From Companilactobacillus sp. (GTDB lineage Bacteria; Bacillota; Bacilli; Lactobacillales; Lactobacillaceae), in contig NZ_JAKVLR010000001.1 in assembly GCF_022484265.1 (NCBI RefSeq), forward strand, positions 1,984,001-2,048,000: DNA of 64,000 bases. Reading direction: 5' to 3'. Both the position numbers and the translations under genes were made by a program. Positions 33,804 through 42,617 of this stretch are shown here, in pieces. The notes under the pieces were generated by a model. It saw only the letters and a list, made by a program, of their open reading frames with translations, was not told the DNA's origin and did not search any database. Each line of letters starts with the position of its first letter. Position 1 is the first letter of the stretch.

Positions 33804-34343
33804 ATGGAAAGTCGCAGTACAAGAAATTCACGAAATAACAATAATCAAAATCAGGGGAAGACTAAGAAACCTTTTTACAAGAAATGGTGGTTTTGGATCT
33901 TAGTAGTTATCGTTATTGTAATATTCGGTAGCACTCAGTCTCATGGCAACAGCGATAAAGAGGCCAAGACTGATTCAACTAAGTCTGAAAAAGTCGATAA
34001 GAAGAGTACTTCATCGAATTCATCTGCAAATAAAGTTCCAGCGGACTATACTTCGGCTTTGAACAAGGCCAAAACATATTCAAGTATGATGCACATGTCT
34101 AAGCAAGGCATTTACGACCAGTTATCTTCAGATTCAGGGGAAAAATTTTCCGCGGAAGCATCACAATATGCAGTCGATAATTTGAAGGCTGACTATAACA
34201 AGAACGCTTTAGAAAAAGCTAAATCATATCAAAAGGATATGTCTATGTCGCCAGATGCAATCAAAGACCAACTAACATCGTCTTATGGTGAGAAGTTTAC
34301 TGAAGACGAAGCAAATTATGCTATTCAACATTTAAACGATTAG
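33804..34343 (+). CDS. Ltp-family membrane-anchored protein (superinfection-exclusion type)
   Basis: 179 residues. A short basic N terminus is followed by a membrane segment (KWWFWILVVIVIVIFG), a Ser/Lys-rich linker, and two tandem ~45-residue repeats. Both contain A-x2-K-A-x2-Y, then M-S and G-E-K-F-[ST]-x-[ED], typical of the Lipoprotein_Ltp domain. The phage TP-J34 protein Ltp with this domain blocks DNA injection by other phages. There is no lipobox Cys, so anchoring is by the helix. Could be a resident phage-exclusion factor; chromosomal copies have unknown roles. Confidence 0.75.
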   Translation: MESRSTRNSRNNNNQNQGKTKKPFYKKWWFWILVVIVIVIFGSTQSHGNSDKEAKTDSTKSEKVDKKSTSSNSSANKVPADYTSALNKAKTYSSMMHMSKQGIYDQLSSDSGEKFSAEASQYAVDNLKADYNKNALEKAKSYQKDMSMSPDAIKDQLTSSYGEKFTEDEANYAIQHLND

Positions 34344-34371
34344 GTCAATTGATAAGAATATGGGGATATAA

Positions 34372-35016
34372 ATGGATACTCGAAGATCGAGACAATCAAG
34401 AAATTCAAGAAAGCATAGTCAAAGAAAACCACCTTTTTATAAAGATGTCTGGTTTTGGCTATTTATAGTTGCAGTACTATTTTTATTTGTTCCAGTAATC
34501 GTTCCTGGAAGTAGCGATGACACAGGAACTGGGCATACTAAGATTAGCCAAACAGCGTCGTCAAAACCGTCTACTAAATCAGACGATGCTGATGATTCTT
34601 CGGATTCAGGGGATGACTCTGATTACGACTCCGATGATTCAGATGAAGACACTTCAAGTGATACCGGGAAGACATCATTTGGCGAATCGATGGAATTTCA
34701 ATCTGGTGAAAAAGTTACAGTTGAATCCGCCGAAGATGATAATTCAATCGAGTTGTTGGATGCAAAAGATGGCGAACATCCAGTAGCGGTAAAAGTCACA
34801 GTTGAAAATACGAAATCCTCACCATTGGATTTCAATCCAAATAGTTTTGACTTATACGATAGTCAAAATGAGATAGCCGAATTGAATGCTGAAACCTATG
34901 ATAACAACATTCCGGATAGCATAGCAGCTGGAAAACAGGCAACAATGGTCTTTTATTACGGTGCCAAAGGTTCTGGACCATATAGTGTTACTTTTGGAAA
35001 TGCTACCTGGGAATAA
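34372..35016 (+). CDS. Membrane-anchored DUF4352 (Telokin-like) protein
   Basis: 214 residues: a basic N terminus with KPPFYKDVWFWLFIVAVLFL as membrane anchor, a ~60-residue linker of almost only Ser, Asp, Thr and Gly, then a beta-sandwich domain (SGEKVTVESAEDD, AVKVTVENTKSSPLDF, FYYGAKGSGPYSVTFG) typical of DUF4352. The anchor segment F-Y-K-x2-W-F-W is shared with both neighbours, marking three related surface proteins. Function unknown; it follows the Ltp gene after 28 bp and is probably co-transcribed. Confidence 0.7.
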   Translation: MDTRRSRQSRNSRKHSQRKPPFYKDVWFWLFIVAVLFLFVPVIVPGSSDDTGTGHTKISQTASSKPSTKSDDADDSSDSGDDSDYDSDDSDEDTSSDTGKTSFGESMEFQSGEKVTVESAEDDNSIELLDAKDGEHPVAVKVTVENTKSSPLDFNPNSFDLYDSQNEIAELNAETYDNNIPDSIAAGKQATMVFYYGAKGSGPYSVTFGNATWE

Positions 35017-35134
35017 ACCAACCTTATCGATAAAATGTCTATTTGTAATCGAACCTTAATTATTTAAACACAGTCCGATAATACAAAACTCCTACAATGA
35101 AAGCGTTACATGGATTTTTCTGGGGAGGAGAATT

Positions 35135-35329
35135 ATGGACAATAGTAATTGGAGGAGATCGCATCAAATAAGCTTTTTAAAACGCCGTGCGCCATCAAAA
35201 GTTTTTTATCAAGCATGGTGGTTTTGGACAGTGGTCGTAATGGCTGCTCTCATACTTTCAAATAAGCAATATCGCACGATGATCATTCATGAATTTTATG
35301 CAATCGGACGCGCGGTAGGTGTGGTTTAA
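35135..35329 (+). CDS. Short protein with F-Y-x3-WFW membrane anchor
   Basis: 64 residues, ATG after GGGGAGG. Basic N terminus, FYQAWWFWTVVVMAALIL anchor as in the two preceding genes, and a ~28-residue tail. It resembles a version of those proteins with the extracytoplasmic domain missing. It may be a decayed copy or a small regulator of the others. Confidence 0.55.
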   Translation: MDNSNWRRSHQISFLKRRAPSKVFYQAWWFWTVVVMAALILSNKQYRTMIIHEFYAIGRAVGVV

Positions 35330-35370
35330 AACAGAATAATATTGCAGATTTAACTACTTGCAATCAATCA

Positions 35371-35397
35371 GGACCTCTCATAAGAGGTTCTTTTTTT
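35371..35397 (+). terminator. Terminator
   Basis: GGACCTCT / AGAGGTTC hairpin with T7. Confidence 0.85.
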
Positions 35398-35489
35398 ATG
35401 CCTAGGTATCATAAGAAATCCTAATAATGAAATTACTGAAAACTGAGTATTTTAGTAATGCATGATGATATTATTCAGAGGAGAACAAG

Positions 35490-35933
35490 ATGCCAAGTAC
35501 AGAATCAGAAAATGAGCTGATCTATCCACCCATTCCAAATTCAAGTGATGGAGGTAATGGTTTCATGGGTAATTATGTTACCAAAGATGAATTCAAAGCA
35601 GCTGAAGACAATTTAGACAAACGCTTCGATGCAATTGATATGAAATTTGAAGAAGTCAATAAACGATTCGATCAGGTGGATCAAAAGTTTAAAAGAATAG
35701 ATGAGCGATTCGACAAAATTGATTTTAAGTTTCAAAAAATTGTTGCAAGGTTTGATCATTTGGATGCAGAGATCAGTTTAATAAAGGAAAAATTCAAATT
35801 TACCGATGATCGGTTCGATTTGTTGGGTCAAAGAGTAGATTATTTGGAGAAAACGGTAATCGTATATTTAGGCATGATGACAATTATGATTGCAATTCTA
35901 GCAATTATGACAATTATCAGGATATATTTTTAG
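35490..35933 (+). CDS. Tail-anchored coiled-coil protein, short
   Basis: 147 residues. Residues ~30-120 are a regular coiled coil built on repeats of the type K-R-F-D-x-[IV]-D, then a C-terminal membrane helix (VIVYLGMMTIMIAILAIMTIIRIYF) with the protein mostly on the cytoplasmic side. The architecture resembles Bdr-type or DUF1640-like proteins found in phages and bacteria. It is a smaller relative of the next gene. Function unknown. Confidence 0.7.
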   Translation: MPSTESENELIYPPIPNSSDGGNGFMGNYVTKDEFKAAEDNLDKRFDAIDMKFEEVNKRFDQVDQKFKRIDERFDKIDFKFQKIVARFDHLDAEISLIKEKFKFTDDRFDLLGQRVDYLEKTVIVYLGMMTIMIAILAIMTIIRIYF

Positions 35934-36017
35934 ATAAACTTTGAACTTAAATCATAAAGTTGGAATCAATTCAATTGCGTAATTTAACAGTAAATTACGT
36001 TTTAATTGGAGGGATCT

Positions 36018-36857
36018 ATGATGGAGTTCGATGAAAATCAATTACCAAAACCGGTTGAAGGGGGAACAATAATCATGAGCGATAAATACGTTTCGCACGA
36101 TCAGCAAAAAGATTTTGAAAAAAGCATGAATCTTAGATTCGACACAGTTGATGGCAAGTTAAATAACTTGAATGATAAAGTTGATATCAAAATTGGCAAT
36201 TTGTCAGATAAATTTGATATTAAGATGAATGACTTGTCAGACAAAGTTGACACAAAGATAGATGGATTGTCAGATAGAGTTGATACCAAGATTGACGATT
36301 TGAGCGAGAGAGTAGATATTAGGATTCATAGTTTGTCAGATAAAGTTGATCTTAAATTTAATAATTTATCAGACAACTTTGATAATAAATTGAATAAAAT
36401 GCAATCCAAAACTAACTTCAAGTTAGATAATCTCAATAGTAAATTCGATAACAATTTAAGCAGTATGAAAACTGAAACAAACATGAAATTCGATAAACTC
36501 GATAATAAGTTAGATACCAAATTTGAGAGCATGCAAGCAGAAAATAGTTTTAAATTCGATAAACTAAACACGAAATTTGACAGCATGCAAACAGGGACAA
36601 ATCTGAAGTTTGACAAGCTTAATGATAAATTCGATACCAAATTTGAGAGCATGCAAGCAGAAAATAGTTTTAAATTTGATAAGCTAAACACGAAATTTGA
36701 ATCATTACGCAACGAATTCGTTAGTTTAAAAGATGATATATCGCGTGAATCTATTCATAGAGATAAACAGGAAAAACATTTAAGAACATCAAATAACTGG
36801 ACAGTTGTATTCATGTCGTCAATTCTCTTGTTGATTTTAGGGAAATTGTTTATATGA
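36018..36857 (+). CDS. Tail-anchored coiled-coil protein with internal repeats
   Basis: About 279 residues from the ATG after GGAGGGATCT. Nearly all of it is repeats of 11 residues such as N-x-L-S-D-K-V-D-x-K-I, then S-M-Q-A-E-N-S-F-K-F-D-K-L units, with a C-terminal membrane helix (WTVVFMSSILLLILGKLF). A 68-bp DNA segment is repeated nearly exactly (36514-36581 and 36634-36701), a hotspot for repeat-number change. Paralogue of the preceding gene. Role unknown. Confidence 0.7.
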   Translation: MMEFDENQLPKPVEGGTIIMSDKYVSHDQQKDFEKSMNLRFDTVDGKLNNLNDKVDIKIGNLSDKFDIKMNDLSDKVDTKIDGLSDRVDTKIDDLSERVDIRIHSLSDKVDLKFNNLSDNFDNKLNKMQSKTNFKLDNLNSKFDNNLSSMKTETNMKFDKLDNKLDTKFESMQAENSFKFDKLNTKFDSMQTGTNLKFDKLNDKFDTKFESMQAENSFKFDKLNTKFESLRNEFVSLKDDISRESIHRDKQEKHLRTSNNWTVVFMSSILLLILGKLFI

Positions 36858-36904
36858 TGCATATCCAATGAATAAACTGGTGGGCTTGAATAAGAACTTA
36901 TCGA

Positions 36905-37090
36905 TGTTGGGGGAACCCCAACGAGTAGATGTTGATATATCTCATTAGGAACTAGTGAGTTGTGATGTTGGGCAAAGCTCAACGAGCCCTTTAAGCCAGA
37001 GTGAACCAATAGTATCTCACGAGGAACAAGTGAGATATGAAGTTGGGTGAAACCCAACGAACCCACTCAAAACCAGAGTGAACTGACTAC
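36905..37090. repeat. Tandem hairpin repeats, ~75-bp period
   Basis: Two tandem units (about 36939-37013 and 37014-37090) each combine CTCA...TGAG and GTTGGG...CCAAC-type hairpins plus GCCAGAGTGAAC or ACCAGAGTGAAC. A third GTTGGGG/CCCCAAC hairpin lies at 36905-36921. Confidence 0.75.
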
Positions 37091-37112
37091 CCCAAATCTT
37101 TGGCAAGAAAAA

Positions 37113-37347
37113 GTCGCATTCCTTCTTTCAAACAACAAAAGGGGATTTTGATTTAAACCAGATTAGACGGAGGACGGAAATCGCGTGGGGACCAAATGCT
37201 GAGATTATCCTTAGCAATTTATTGCTTAGGATAAGACCAAGCTTGAAGACAAGCCGTCACGCAGTGACACTTGGCTTCAAGTTGTGTCCAGCATGTCACG
37301 GATCCCCGAAAGCGATTTTCGTCCGGAGTCGGACCGCATACCGCATA
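37113..37347 (+). repeat. Structured interspersed element, copy 1
   Basis: Conserved left arm beginning with CATTCCTTCTTTCAAA, then GGAGGACGGAAATCGC pairing with GCGATTTTCGTCC about 150 bp later, and right arm GGAGTCGGACCGCATACC. Interior hairpins include GTCAC-GCA-GTGAC. Near-identical to copy 2, with paired base changes. Intergenic, just before the uspA terminator. Confidence 0.85.
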
Positions 37348-37366
37348 TAAAATATATAACGAAATA

Positions 37367-37398
37367 TAAAAAAAGCCCATGATCCAACGACCATGGGC
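37367..37398 (-). terminator. Terminator of uspA
   Basis: GCCCATG / CATGGGC hairpin followed by T7 on the minus strand. Confidence 0.85.
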
Positions 37399-37405
37399 GT
37401 AAATA

Positions 37406-37840
37406 CTATCTAAATATCATCACTGATATATCGGCATACTTTGCCATATAAGATGCTTGAGAACCAAAATGCTTTCTAACACCCTTACGAGCTTCTGAAC
37501 CAATAACCAATAAATCAGGATTAAATGCAGGAATGACAGACTTGATGATAGTTTCACCAGGAGCACCCTCGTCAACAACAGCAGAAACATTATTGACCCC
37601 AGCGTCCTCAGCTAACTTTTTATATTGGAGAACGTGCTTTTCAAGATCTTTACGTTCACCATGGATATAATCCTTACTCAAAGCCTCATATACGTTCATC
37701 GTATTGTCTTCAAGAATTGATGCGATGATCAATTCTGAGTCATCCTCTTTGGCAGTATGAATTGCATATTTTAAAGCTAAGAGTGAATCTTCGGAGTCAT
37801 CGACACCGACCAATATTCTTTTAAAAACATTATCACTCAT
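37406..37840 (-). CDS. Universal stress protein UspA family
   Basis: 144 residues. N-terminal RILVGVDDSEDSLLALKYAI and C-terminal G-x2-A-x-K-G-V-R-K-H-F-G-S-x-A match the ATP-binding UspA signature (G-x2-G-x9-G-[ST]), with the first glycines partly replaced. Cytosolic stress-response protein. It starts 22 bp after mntH and so is co-transcribed with the manganese transporter. Confidence 0.88.
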   Translation of the reverse strand: MSDNVFKRILVGVDDSEDSLLALKYAIHTAKEDDSELIIASILEDNTMNVYEALSKDYIHGERKDLEKHVLQYKKLAEDAGVNNVSAVVDEGAPGETIIKSVIPAFNPDLLVIGSEARKGVRKHFGSQASYMAKYADISVMIFR

Positions 37841-37862
37841 AATTTTCTCCCCCAGATGGTAA

Positions 37863-39437
37863 TTATTCAGCGTCAGCTTCTAAATTTTGTTGTTCAGCAT
37901 AACGTTTATTACCACGATATAGTTCAAAGATTGTCCAAATCAACAATGCAACAACAGCAACAATTAAGATATATGCAATTGTATGTGCAATTTGTGTTTG
38001 CATAGCAGTAGGCTTGTCACCGAAGAATGCTTCGATAGCATCTGGTAAACCTAGCATGTTAAGGAATGTTAATCCGACAACGGAGATCCAACCTAAACCT
38101 TGAATCCACCAACTATTTTTGAAACGGTTACCCATTTCCACTTTGCTGTCAGTCATCAATAGCAATGGCAACATTGAGAATGGAAGGGCGAAGGCCAAGA
38201 AGACCTGAGAGTTATTCATTAAATTATTTAAAGCAATGTGTTCTTCAACGGCAGATTTACCACTGAACATAACCACACAGATAAGAACTGGTACGACTGA
38301 GATCAAACGTGTTACTAAACGACGTAGCCAAAGTGGCATTCTCATGTGGACGAAACCTTCCATGATAACTTGACCAGTCAAAGTACCTGTAATAGTTGAG
38401 TTTTGACCTGATGCCAATAGGGCAACGGCGAATAATGTAGCTAGAACACCTGACTTAGCAACACCGATCAATACGGGGTTACTTAATGTTGATGTATCTT
38501 TTAAAGCATCATATAGACCGAAGAATGAAGGGTCTTGAACGGCACCATTCTTAAATACGGCCACACCCATAACTAATAGTAGGGCGTTAACGAAGAAAGC
38601 AGCTGTTAATTGGATATTTGAATCCCAAGCTGAGAAACGAACGGCTGTAGCAACGTCTTCTTCATCGTTGTGATCAACAGCTCTTGTTTGTGAAATAGCA
38701 GAATGCAAGTAAAGATTATGAGGCATAACAGTAGCACCGATGATACCTAATGCACCTGAAAGTGGTGTCATACCGTTAACAGAATGTCCACTGGCAAAAG
38801 TATCAGCTGATGGAACTAAACCTCTAACTACGGCTCCCCAGTTAGGATCTGATAGAGCAACTTGATATGCGAAAACGAAAATAATAACAAGAATCAAAGC
38901 AACAACGATAGCTTCGATTTTTCTAAAACCAATCTTTGTAAGTAAAAGAAGTAACAGAACATCAAGTACGGTGATAAATACGGCTACTACCAAAGGAATA
39001 TTGAATAGCAGGTATAAAGCAATCGCCGCACCGATTACTTCGGCGATATCTGTGGCCATGATGGCCAACTCGGTTAGAATCCACAGAACGATTCCCAAGG
39101 ATTTACTAGTTCTAGCTCTAATAGCTTGAGCCAAATCCATTTGAGTCACGATTCCTAGTTTAGCCGCCATGTATTGCAAAAGCATCGCAACCAAACTCGA
39201 AATTAGGATTACTGACATTAGTAGGTACTGGAAGTTTTGACCACCGGTAATAGATGTTGACCAGTTACCTGGATCCATGTAACCAACGGCTACGAGGGCA
39301 CCGGGACCTGAATAAGCTAAAAGTGTTTTCCAGAATCCCTTGCCCTTTGGTACTTTAACGGTACCATTGATTTCTTCCAAAGATGGGCCATTTGCGTATT
39401 GGATCAACCCGCCCTTAGATTTCTTATTATCTGACAT
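37863..39437 (-). CDS. mntH: NRAMP-family Mn2+/divalent metal transporter MntH
   Basis: 524 residues with eleven to twelve membrane helices. The metal-binding motif appears as GYMDPGNWST in helix 1 and MPHNLYLHSA in helix 6, both diagnostic. The family imports Mn2+ with protons; lactobacilli rely on Mn2+ for oxidative defence. Start 39437 after GGGGAAT. A TTAGG-N5-CTAA site upstream (39506-39519) resembles MntR operators. Operon with uspA. Confidence 0.92.
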   Translation of the reverse strand: MSDNKKSKGGLIQYANGPSLEEINGTVKVPKGKGFWKTLLAYSGPGALVAVGYMDPGNWSTSITGGQNFQYLLMSVILISSLVAMLLQYMAAKLGIVTQMDLAQAIRARTSKSLGIVLWILTELAIMATDIAEVIGAAIALYLLFNIPLVVAVFITVLDVLLLLLLTKIGFRKIEAIVVALILVIIFVFAYQVALSDPNWGAVVRGLVPSADTFASGHSVNGMTPLSGALGIIGATVMPHNLYLHSAISQTRAVDHNDEEDVATAVRFSAWDSNIQLTAAFFVNALLLVMGVAVFKNGAVQDPSFFGLYDALKDTSTLSNPVLIGVAKSGVLATLFAVALLASGQNSTITGTLTGQVIMEGFVHMRMPLWLRRLVTRLISVVPVLICVVMFSGKSAVEEHIALNNLMNNSQVFLAFALPFSMLPLLLMTDSKVEMGNRFKNSWWIQGLGWISVVGLTFLNMLGLPDAIEAFFGDKPTAMQTQIAHTIAYILIVAVVALLIWTIFELYRGNKRYAEQQNLEADAE

Positions 39438-39505
39438 ATATATAATTCCCCTTTCTCTTGTCGTATACATTCTAAAGCATCACTTAGCATATGTGAACCA
39501 TAAAA

Positions 39506-39519
39506 TTAGGCAAGGCTAA
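39506..39519. promoter_or_regulatory. Candidate MntR/DtxR-type operator
   Basis: TTAGGCAAGGCTAA, a TTAGG-N5-CTAA inverted pattern about 70 bp upstream of mntH. Consistent with Mn-dependent repression; only one imperfect site is seen. Confidence 0.35.
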
Positions 39520-39699
39520 CTGACCACTTATACCACATAAACATATTGAAACCGCTTTAAACATTGGCAATACAATGTTCGTAATGTTGTACATTTGGAA
39601 AAAATTAGTCTAAAATAAAATAATAAATATTTTTAGATGCAAACAAACAATAAGAATGTTGATTGATAGTCAAATAATTTAAAAAAAGTGAGGTAGATA

Positions 39700-40077
39700 A
39701 TGGTGAAAGTCATTGTTGCAATGGACTTATCCGACGTTCCCATCGTGGACAGCGAGACAGAAATTTATACGGTTTTAAGTAAAAATAATAAAAAGTGGGC
39801 AAATGATCACAAGGGCGTTGGAATCCAATTTATTAAGATGCCAGCGTATATTAAAGTTGGCGATAAAGTAGTAAATACCTTTGTGCAAAAGGCTTTAAAG
39901 ATCAAAGATAATTACAACGATATGCTGAGATTCGTTTACTTTTCACATTTAGTTTCCTATTATATTTCGCAAAGAAAATTTGATTTAGTGGTGTTTGAAA
40001 ATCAATACCTTTGTGAAAAAGTGTTAATGCAGTTTAATAATTCAGAACGTTATCAAGACCAAGTTGAGATATTGTAG
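39700..40077 (+). CDS. Hypothetical protein
   Basis: 125 residues, ATG after GTGAGGT. No family recognised. The N-terminal VKVIVAMDLSDVPIVDSETEIYTVLSK and later FDLVVFENQYLCEKVLMQF give a mixed alpha/beta pattern without signal peptide. Divergent from mntH. A tight terminator follows the stop. Confidence 0.6.
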   Translation: MVKVIVAMDLSDVPIVDSETEIYTVLSKNNKKWANDHKGVGIQFIKMPAYIKVGDKVVNTFVQKALKIKDNYNDMLRFVYFSHLVSYYISQRKFDLVVFENQYLCEKVLMQFNNSERYQDQVEIL

Positions 40078-40079
40078 TA

Positions 40080-40111
40080 AAAAAGCGAAAATCTTTGGAT
40101 TTTCGCTTTTT
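40080..40111 (+). terminator. Terminator
   Basis: AAAAGCGAAAATC / GATTTTCGCTTTT hairpin. Confidence 0.85.
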
Positions 40112-40225
40112 ATGTAGTGAGGAATCGATTTTTTCAAAAAGACTTTCAAAAGTCTGGACCATTCCATATAGTAGTATTTAGGAACTGAAATTTTCAAACT
40201 TAAATAATAATATGGGAGCTAAGTC

Positions 40226-41110
40226 ATGGAATTAAACCACGTAATGGCCGTTGTTTTTCGATTGTTAGAAGCTGAAAAAGAAAGTCGCACGGAACTATGT
40301 AAAATTTTGGATTGTCAGCCTGAAGAAATTTCTGACATCATTACGCTACTCAAAAAGTTAAATTTTGATATCAAAGTTAGTTCTGGACGGTATCCAACCT
40401 ATGCGTTGAACACGCAGATCGTGATGTTCAGACGATTTGTGCGACTAAATCAATTTTTGGCATTGAATCAAGCCATTACTAATAAATCGATTCCCATGAA
40501 CAAACGCTCCCTTGCGAATTTTGTGAAAAAATTAATGGATGAAGCTGACCGTTTGCCTTATGGCACTTTATCATACCCAGATTTGCACGAAGCTGCCCAT
40601 CTGATTAATCTAGACATCGCTTCAAACGCAGCCCAAGCGTATCTAGCTAGTCAGAAACATCGGGTCTTAAATATTCAGTATTACGATACCAAGGGTGTCT
40701 TCACGACACGCGATATTGAACCGATGGAAGTGTTCTATCAAGACCACGAGTGGTATATTTGGGCATTTTGTCGTTTGCGTAATGACCTCCGGATTTTTAA
40801 AGTCGAATCCATTTATGAGTTAGAAACCACGCGAACCAAGTTTATTCGCAAACCATTTGACTTAAAAAACGGAACCGAAGATCCGCGGTCGTTTCGAGAT
40901 CGTTATCTAGTCAATCTAGAATTCAATCCATCACAACATGCATTTGTTAATAAGACGTTTAAACGTGATAAAGTAGTAAACCTGCCAGACAGAATCTTAG
41001 TGCTGGAAAAAGATTTTTATAATGAAGAATTTGCAATCAAGTGGCTACAGACAGTCAAACAAAAGTTTAAAGTTCAGTCGCCCAAGGCATTGCAGAAAAA
41101 ATTGCAATAA
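40226..41110 (+). CDS. WYL-domain transcriptional regulator
   Basis: 294 residues. The N terminus (about 5-65) is a winged helix of the HTH_11 type, and residues ~145-215 form a WYL domain with IEPMEVFYQDHEWYIWAFCRLRNDLRIFKVESI. WYL regulators sense nucleic acid or small ligands and control DNA repair and defence genes. Target not evident; the next gene is an MFS exporter in the same direction with a terminator between. Confidence 0.82.
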   Translation: MELNHVMAVVFRLLEAEKESRTELCKILDCQPEEISDIITLLKKLNFDIKVSSGRYPTYALNTQIVMFRRFVRLNQFLALNQAITNKSIPMNKRSLANFVKKLMDEADRLPYGTLSYPDLHEAAHLINLDIASNAAQAYLASQKHRVLNIQYYDTKGVFTTRDIEPMEVFYQDHEWYIWAFCRLRNDLRIFKVESIYELETTRTKFIRKPFDLKNGTEDPRSFRDRYLVNLEFNPSQHAFVNKTFKRDKVVNLPDRILVLEKDFYNEEFAIKWLQTVKQKFKVQSPKALQKKLQ

Positions 41111-41124
41111 CAATAAATAGAAGT

Positions 41125-41157
41125 AAAAAGGTCAATTCAGTTGAATTGGCCTTTTTA
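41125..41157 (+). terminator. Terminator
   Basis: AAAAAGGTCAATTCA / TGAATTGGCCTTTTT hairpin. Confidence 0.85.
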
Positions 41158-41348
41158 CCAGGATAATTCTGTGAAATTGCGTTATTTTGTTCTCTAATTC
41201 TACTTTCATACCGTAAACTTCAAAACATCTAGCAATTAATTGTCGATGATGCTTAAATCAAGTTAGTGATGAATTTTACAAGTGATTCTTGACTTACCAA
41301 CCTCCAGATGAAGATCAGGTCTTGGTTAAGAAGAATGGAGGTGAATCG

Positions 41349-42608
41349 ATGCCAGAACAATTTTCTGCTGTAAAAAATTGGCGGTTAAATATATATTCAT
41401 TTTTGACCGGTCAATTTGTTTCCGGGATAACTAGTATGATCGTCCAATACGCTATCATCTGGTATTTGACCAAACGGACTGGTTCAGCCACGATTTTGAG
41501 TGCTGCAACCTTAGTTGGTATGCTGCCAATGGTCTTGCTGAGCCCTTTAGTCGGCCCCTTCGTTGACCGTCATAATAAAAAAGCTTTACTGATCATACCA
41601 GATATTGTTTCCGCATTAGCCGCGATTTTACTGAGTATTGCCGGCTTTATCGATCACAATATACCAATCTGGATAATTTTTGTTGTGCTATTCATTCGGT
41701 CAGTTGCTCAGACTTTCCAGATGCCGACGATCCAATCAATGATGCCGACCATGGTGCCACAAGATCAACTGACTAGGGTGAATGGACAACTAGGCGTGGT
41801 CCAAAACTCCAATTTGATAATCGCCCCAGCCTTGGGTGCATTGTTATTTGCTATCATACCGCTACCAATTTTAGTATTGCTAGATCCACTAGGGGCAATG
41901 TTTGCGACACCGATCAACCTCTGGATCAAGATTCCCGAAAGACCGATTTTTAATGAAAAAATTAAATTGTTGGCAGACGTCAAATTTGGTCTGACTAAGT
42001 TAAAAAGTAAACGTGGCTTATGGATGCTGACGTTGTTGGGAACGTTGTATACGCTATTTTTCATGCCAGCAACCACGATGTATCCTTTGATGACGATGTC
42101 ATATTTTCACGGGACAGTCGGTGAAGCCGGAATCATTGAAGGAATCTTTTCAGCCGGAATGTTGCTGGGTGGAGGCATCATTGGCTTATTTGGAAAGTGG
42201 AAAGATCGAGTGACTCCGATCCTTTGGTCAATGCTTTTTCTAGGAGTAGCCTTTATCTTCAGTGGCAATCTACCAGGCAACTTTCGTGGATTGATCTGGT
42301 TTGGCATCCTCAATGCAATAGCCGGAATAGCGTCGCCATTTTTCAGTACCTTATTGATAGCGATGCTTCAACAAAGCTATCCTTCAGAGATCCTGGGACG
42401 GATCATGGGAATATTTAATTCATTGATGAATCTATCAGGTCCCGTCGGACTGATTTTTGCCGGACCTTTAGCCGATTCAATTGGGGTCAACAACTTGTTT
42501 GTCGTATCCGGAATTGGTACGCTACTTTGTGGATTACTAGTTTTGACAGTGCCACTCGCCAGAAGATACGATGCACAATTGCAAGAAACAATTGATGAGG
42601 AAAAATGA
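41349..42608 (+). CDS. MFS transporter, macrolide-efflux (MFS_3) type
   Basis: 419 residues with about twelve membrane helices from the ATG after GGAGGTGA. The motif PLVGPFVDRHNKK is the MFS loop 2-3 signature, and the N-terminal WYLTKRTGSATILSAA fits the MefA/Tet(V)-like exporter branch. Probably exports drugs or metabolites. It overlaps by coupling the acetyltransferase that follows. Confidence 0.85.
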   Translation: MPEQFSAVKNWRLNIYSFLTGQFVSGITSMIVQYAIIWYLTKRTGSATILSAATLVGMLPMVLLSPLVGPFVDRHNKKALLIIPDIVSALAAILLSIAGFIDHNIPIWIIFVVLFIRSVAQTFQMPTIQSMMPTMVPQDQLTRVNGQLGVVQNSNLIIAPALGALLFAIIPLPILVLLDPLGAMFATPINLWIKIPERPIFNEKIKLLADVKFGLTKLKSKRGLWMLTLLGTLYTLFFMPATTMYPLMTMSYFHGTVGEAGIIEGIFSAGMLLGGGIIGLFGKWKDRVTPILWSMLFLGVAFIFSGNLPGNFRGLIWFGILNAIAGIASPFFSTLLIAMLQQSYPSEILGRIMGIFNSLMNLSGPVGLIFAGPLADSIGVNNLFVVSGIGTLLCGLLVLTVPLARRYDAQLQETIDEEK

Positions 42609-42617
42609 GGTGTTAGT

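Noticed and set aside
36018..36857. Non-coding minisatellite
   Set aside because: The repeats keep frame and encode a continuous coiled coil with a terminal membrane helix and a good ribosome binding site.
36905..37090. CRISPR array
   Set aside because: Only two or three degenerate units with internal hairpins, no unique spacers of constant length, and no cas genes.
37113..37347. Insertion sequence with transposase
   Set aside because: The elements are 165-235 bp and contain no coding frame of transposase type; they are structured repeats, possibly mobilised in trans.
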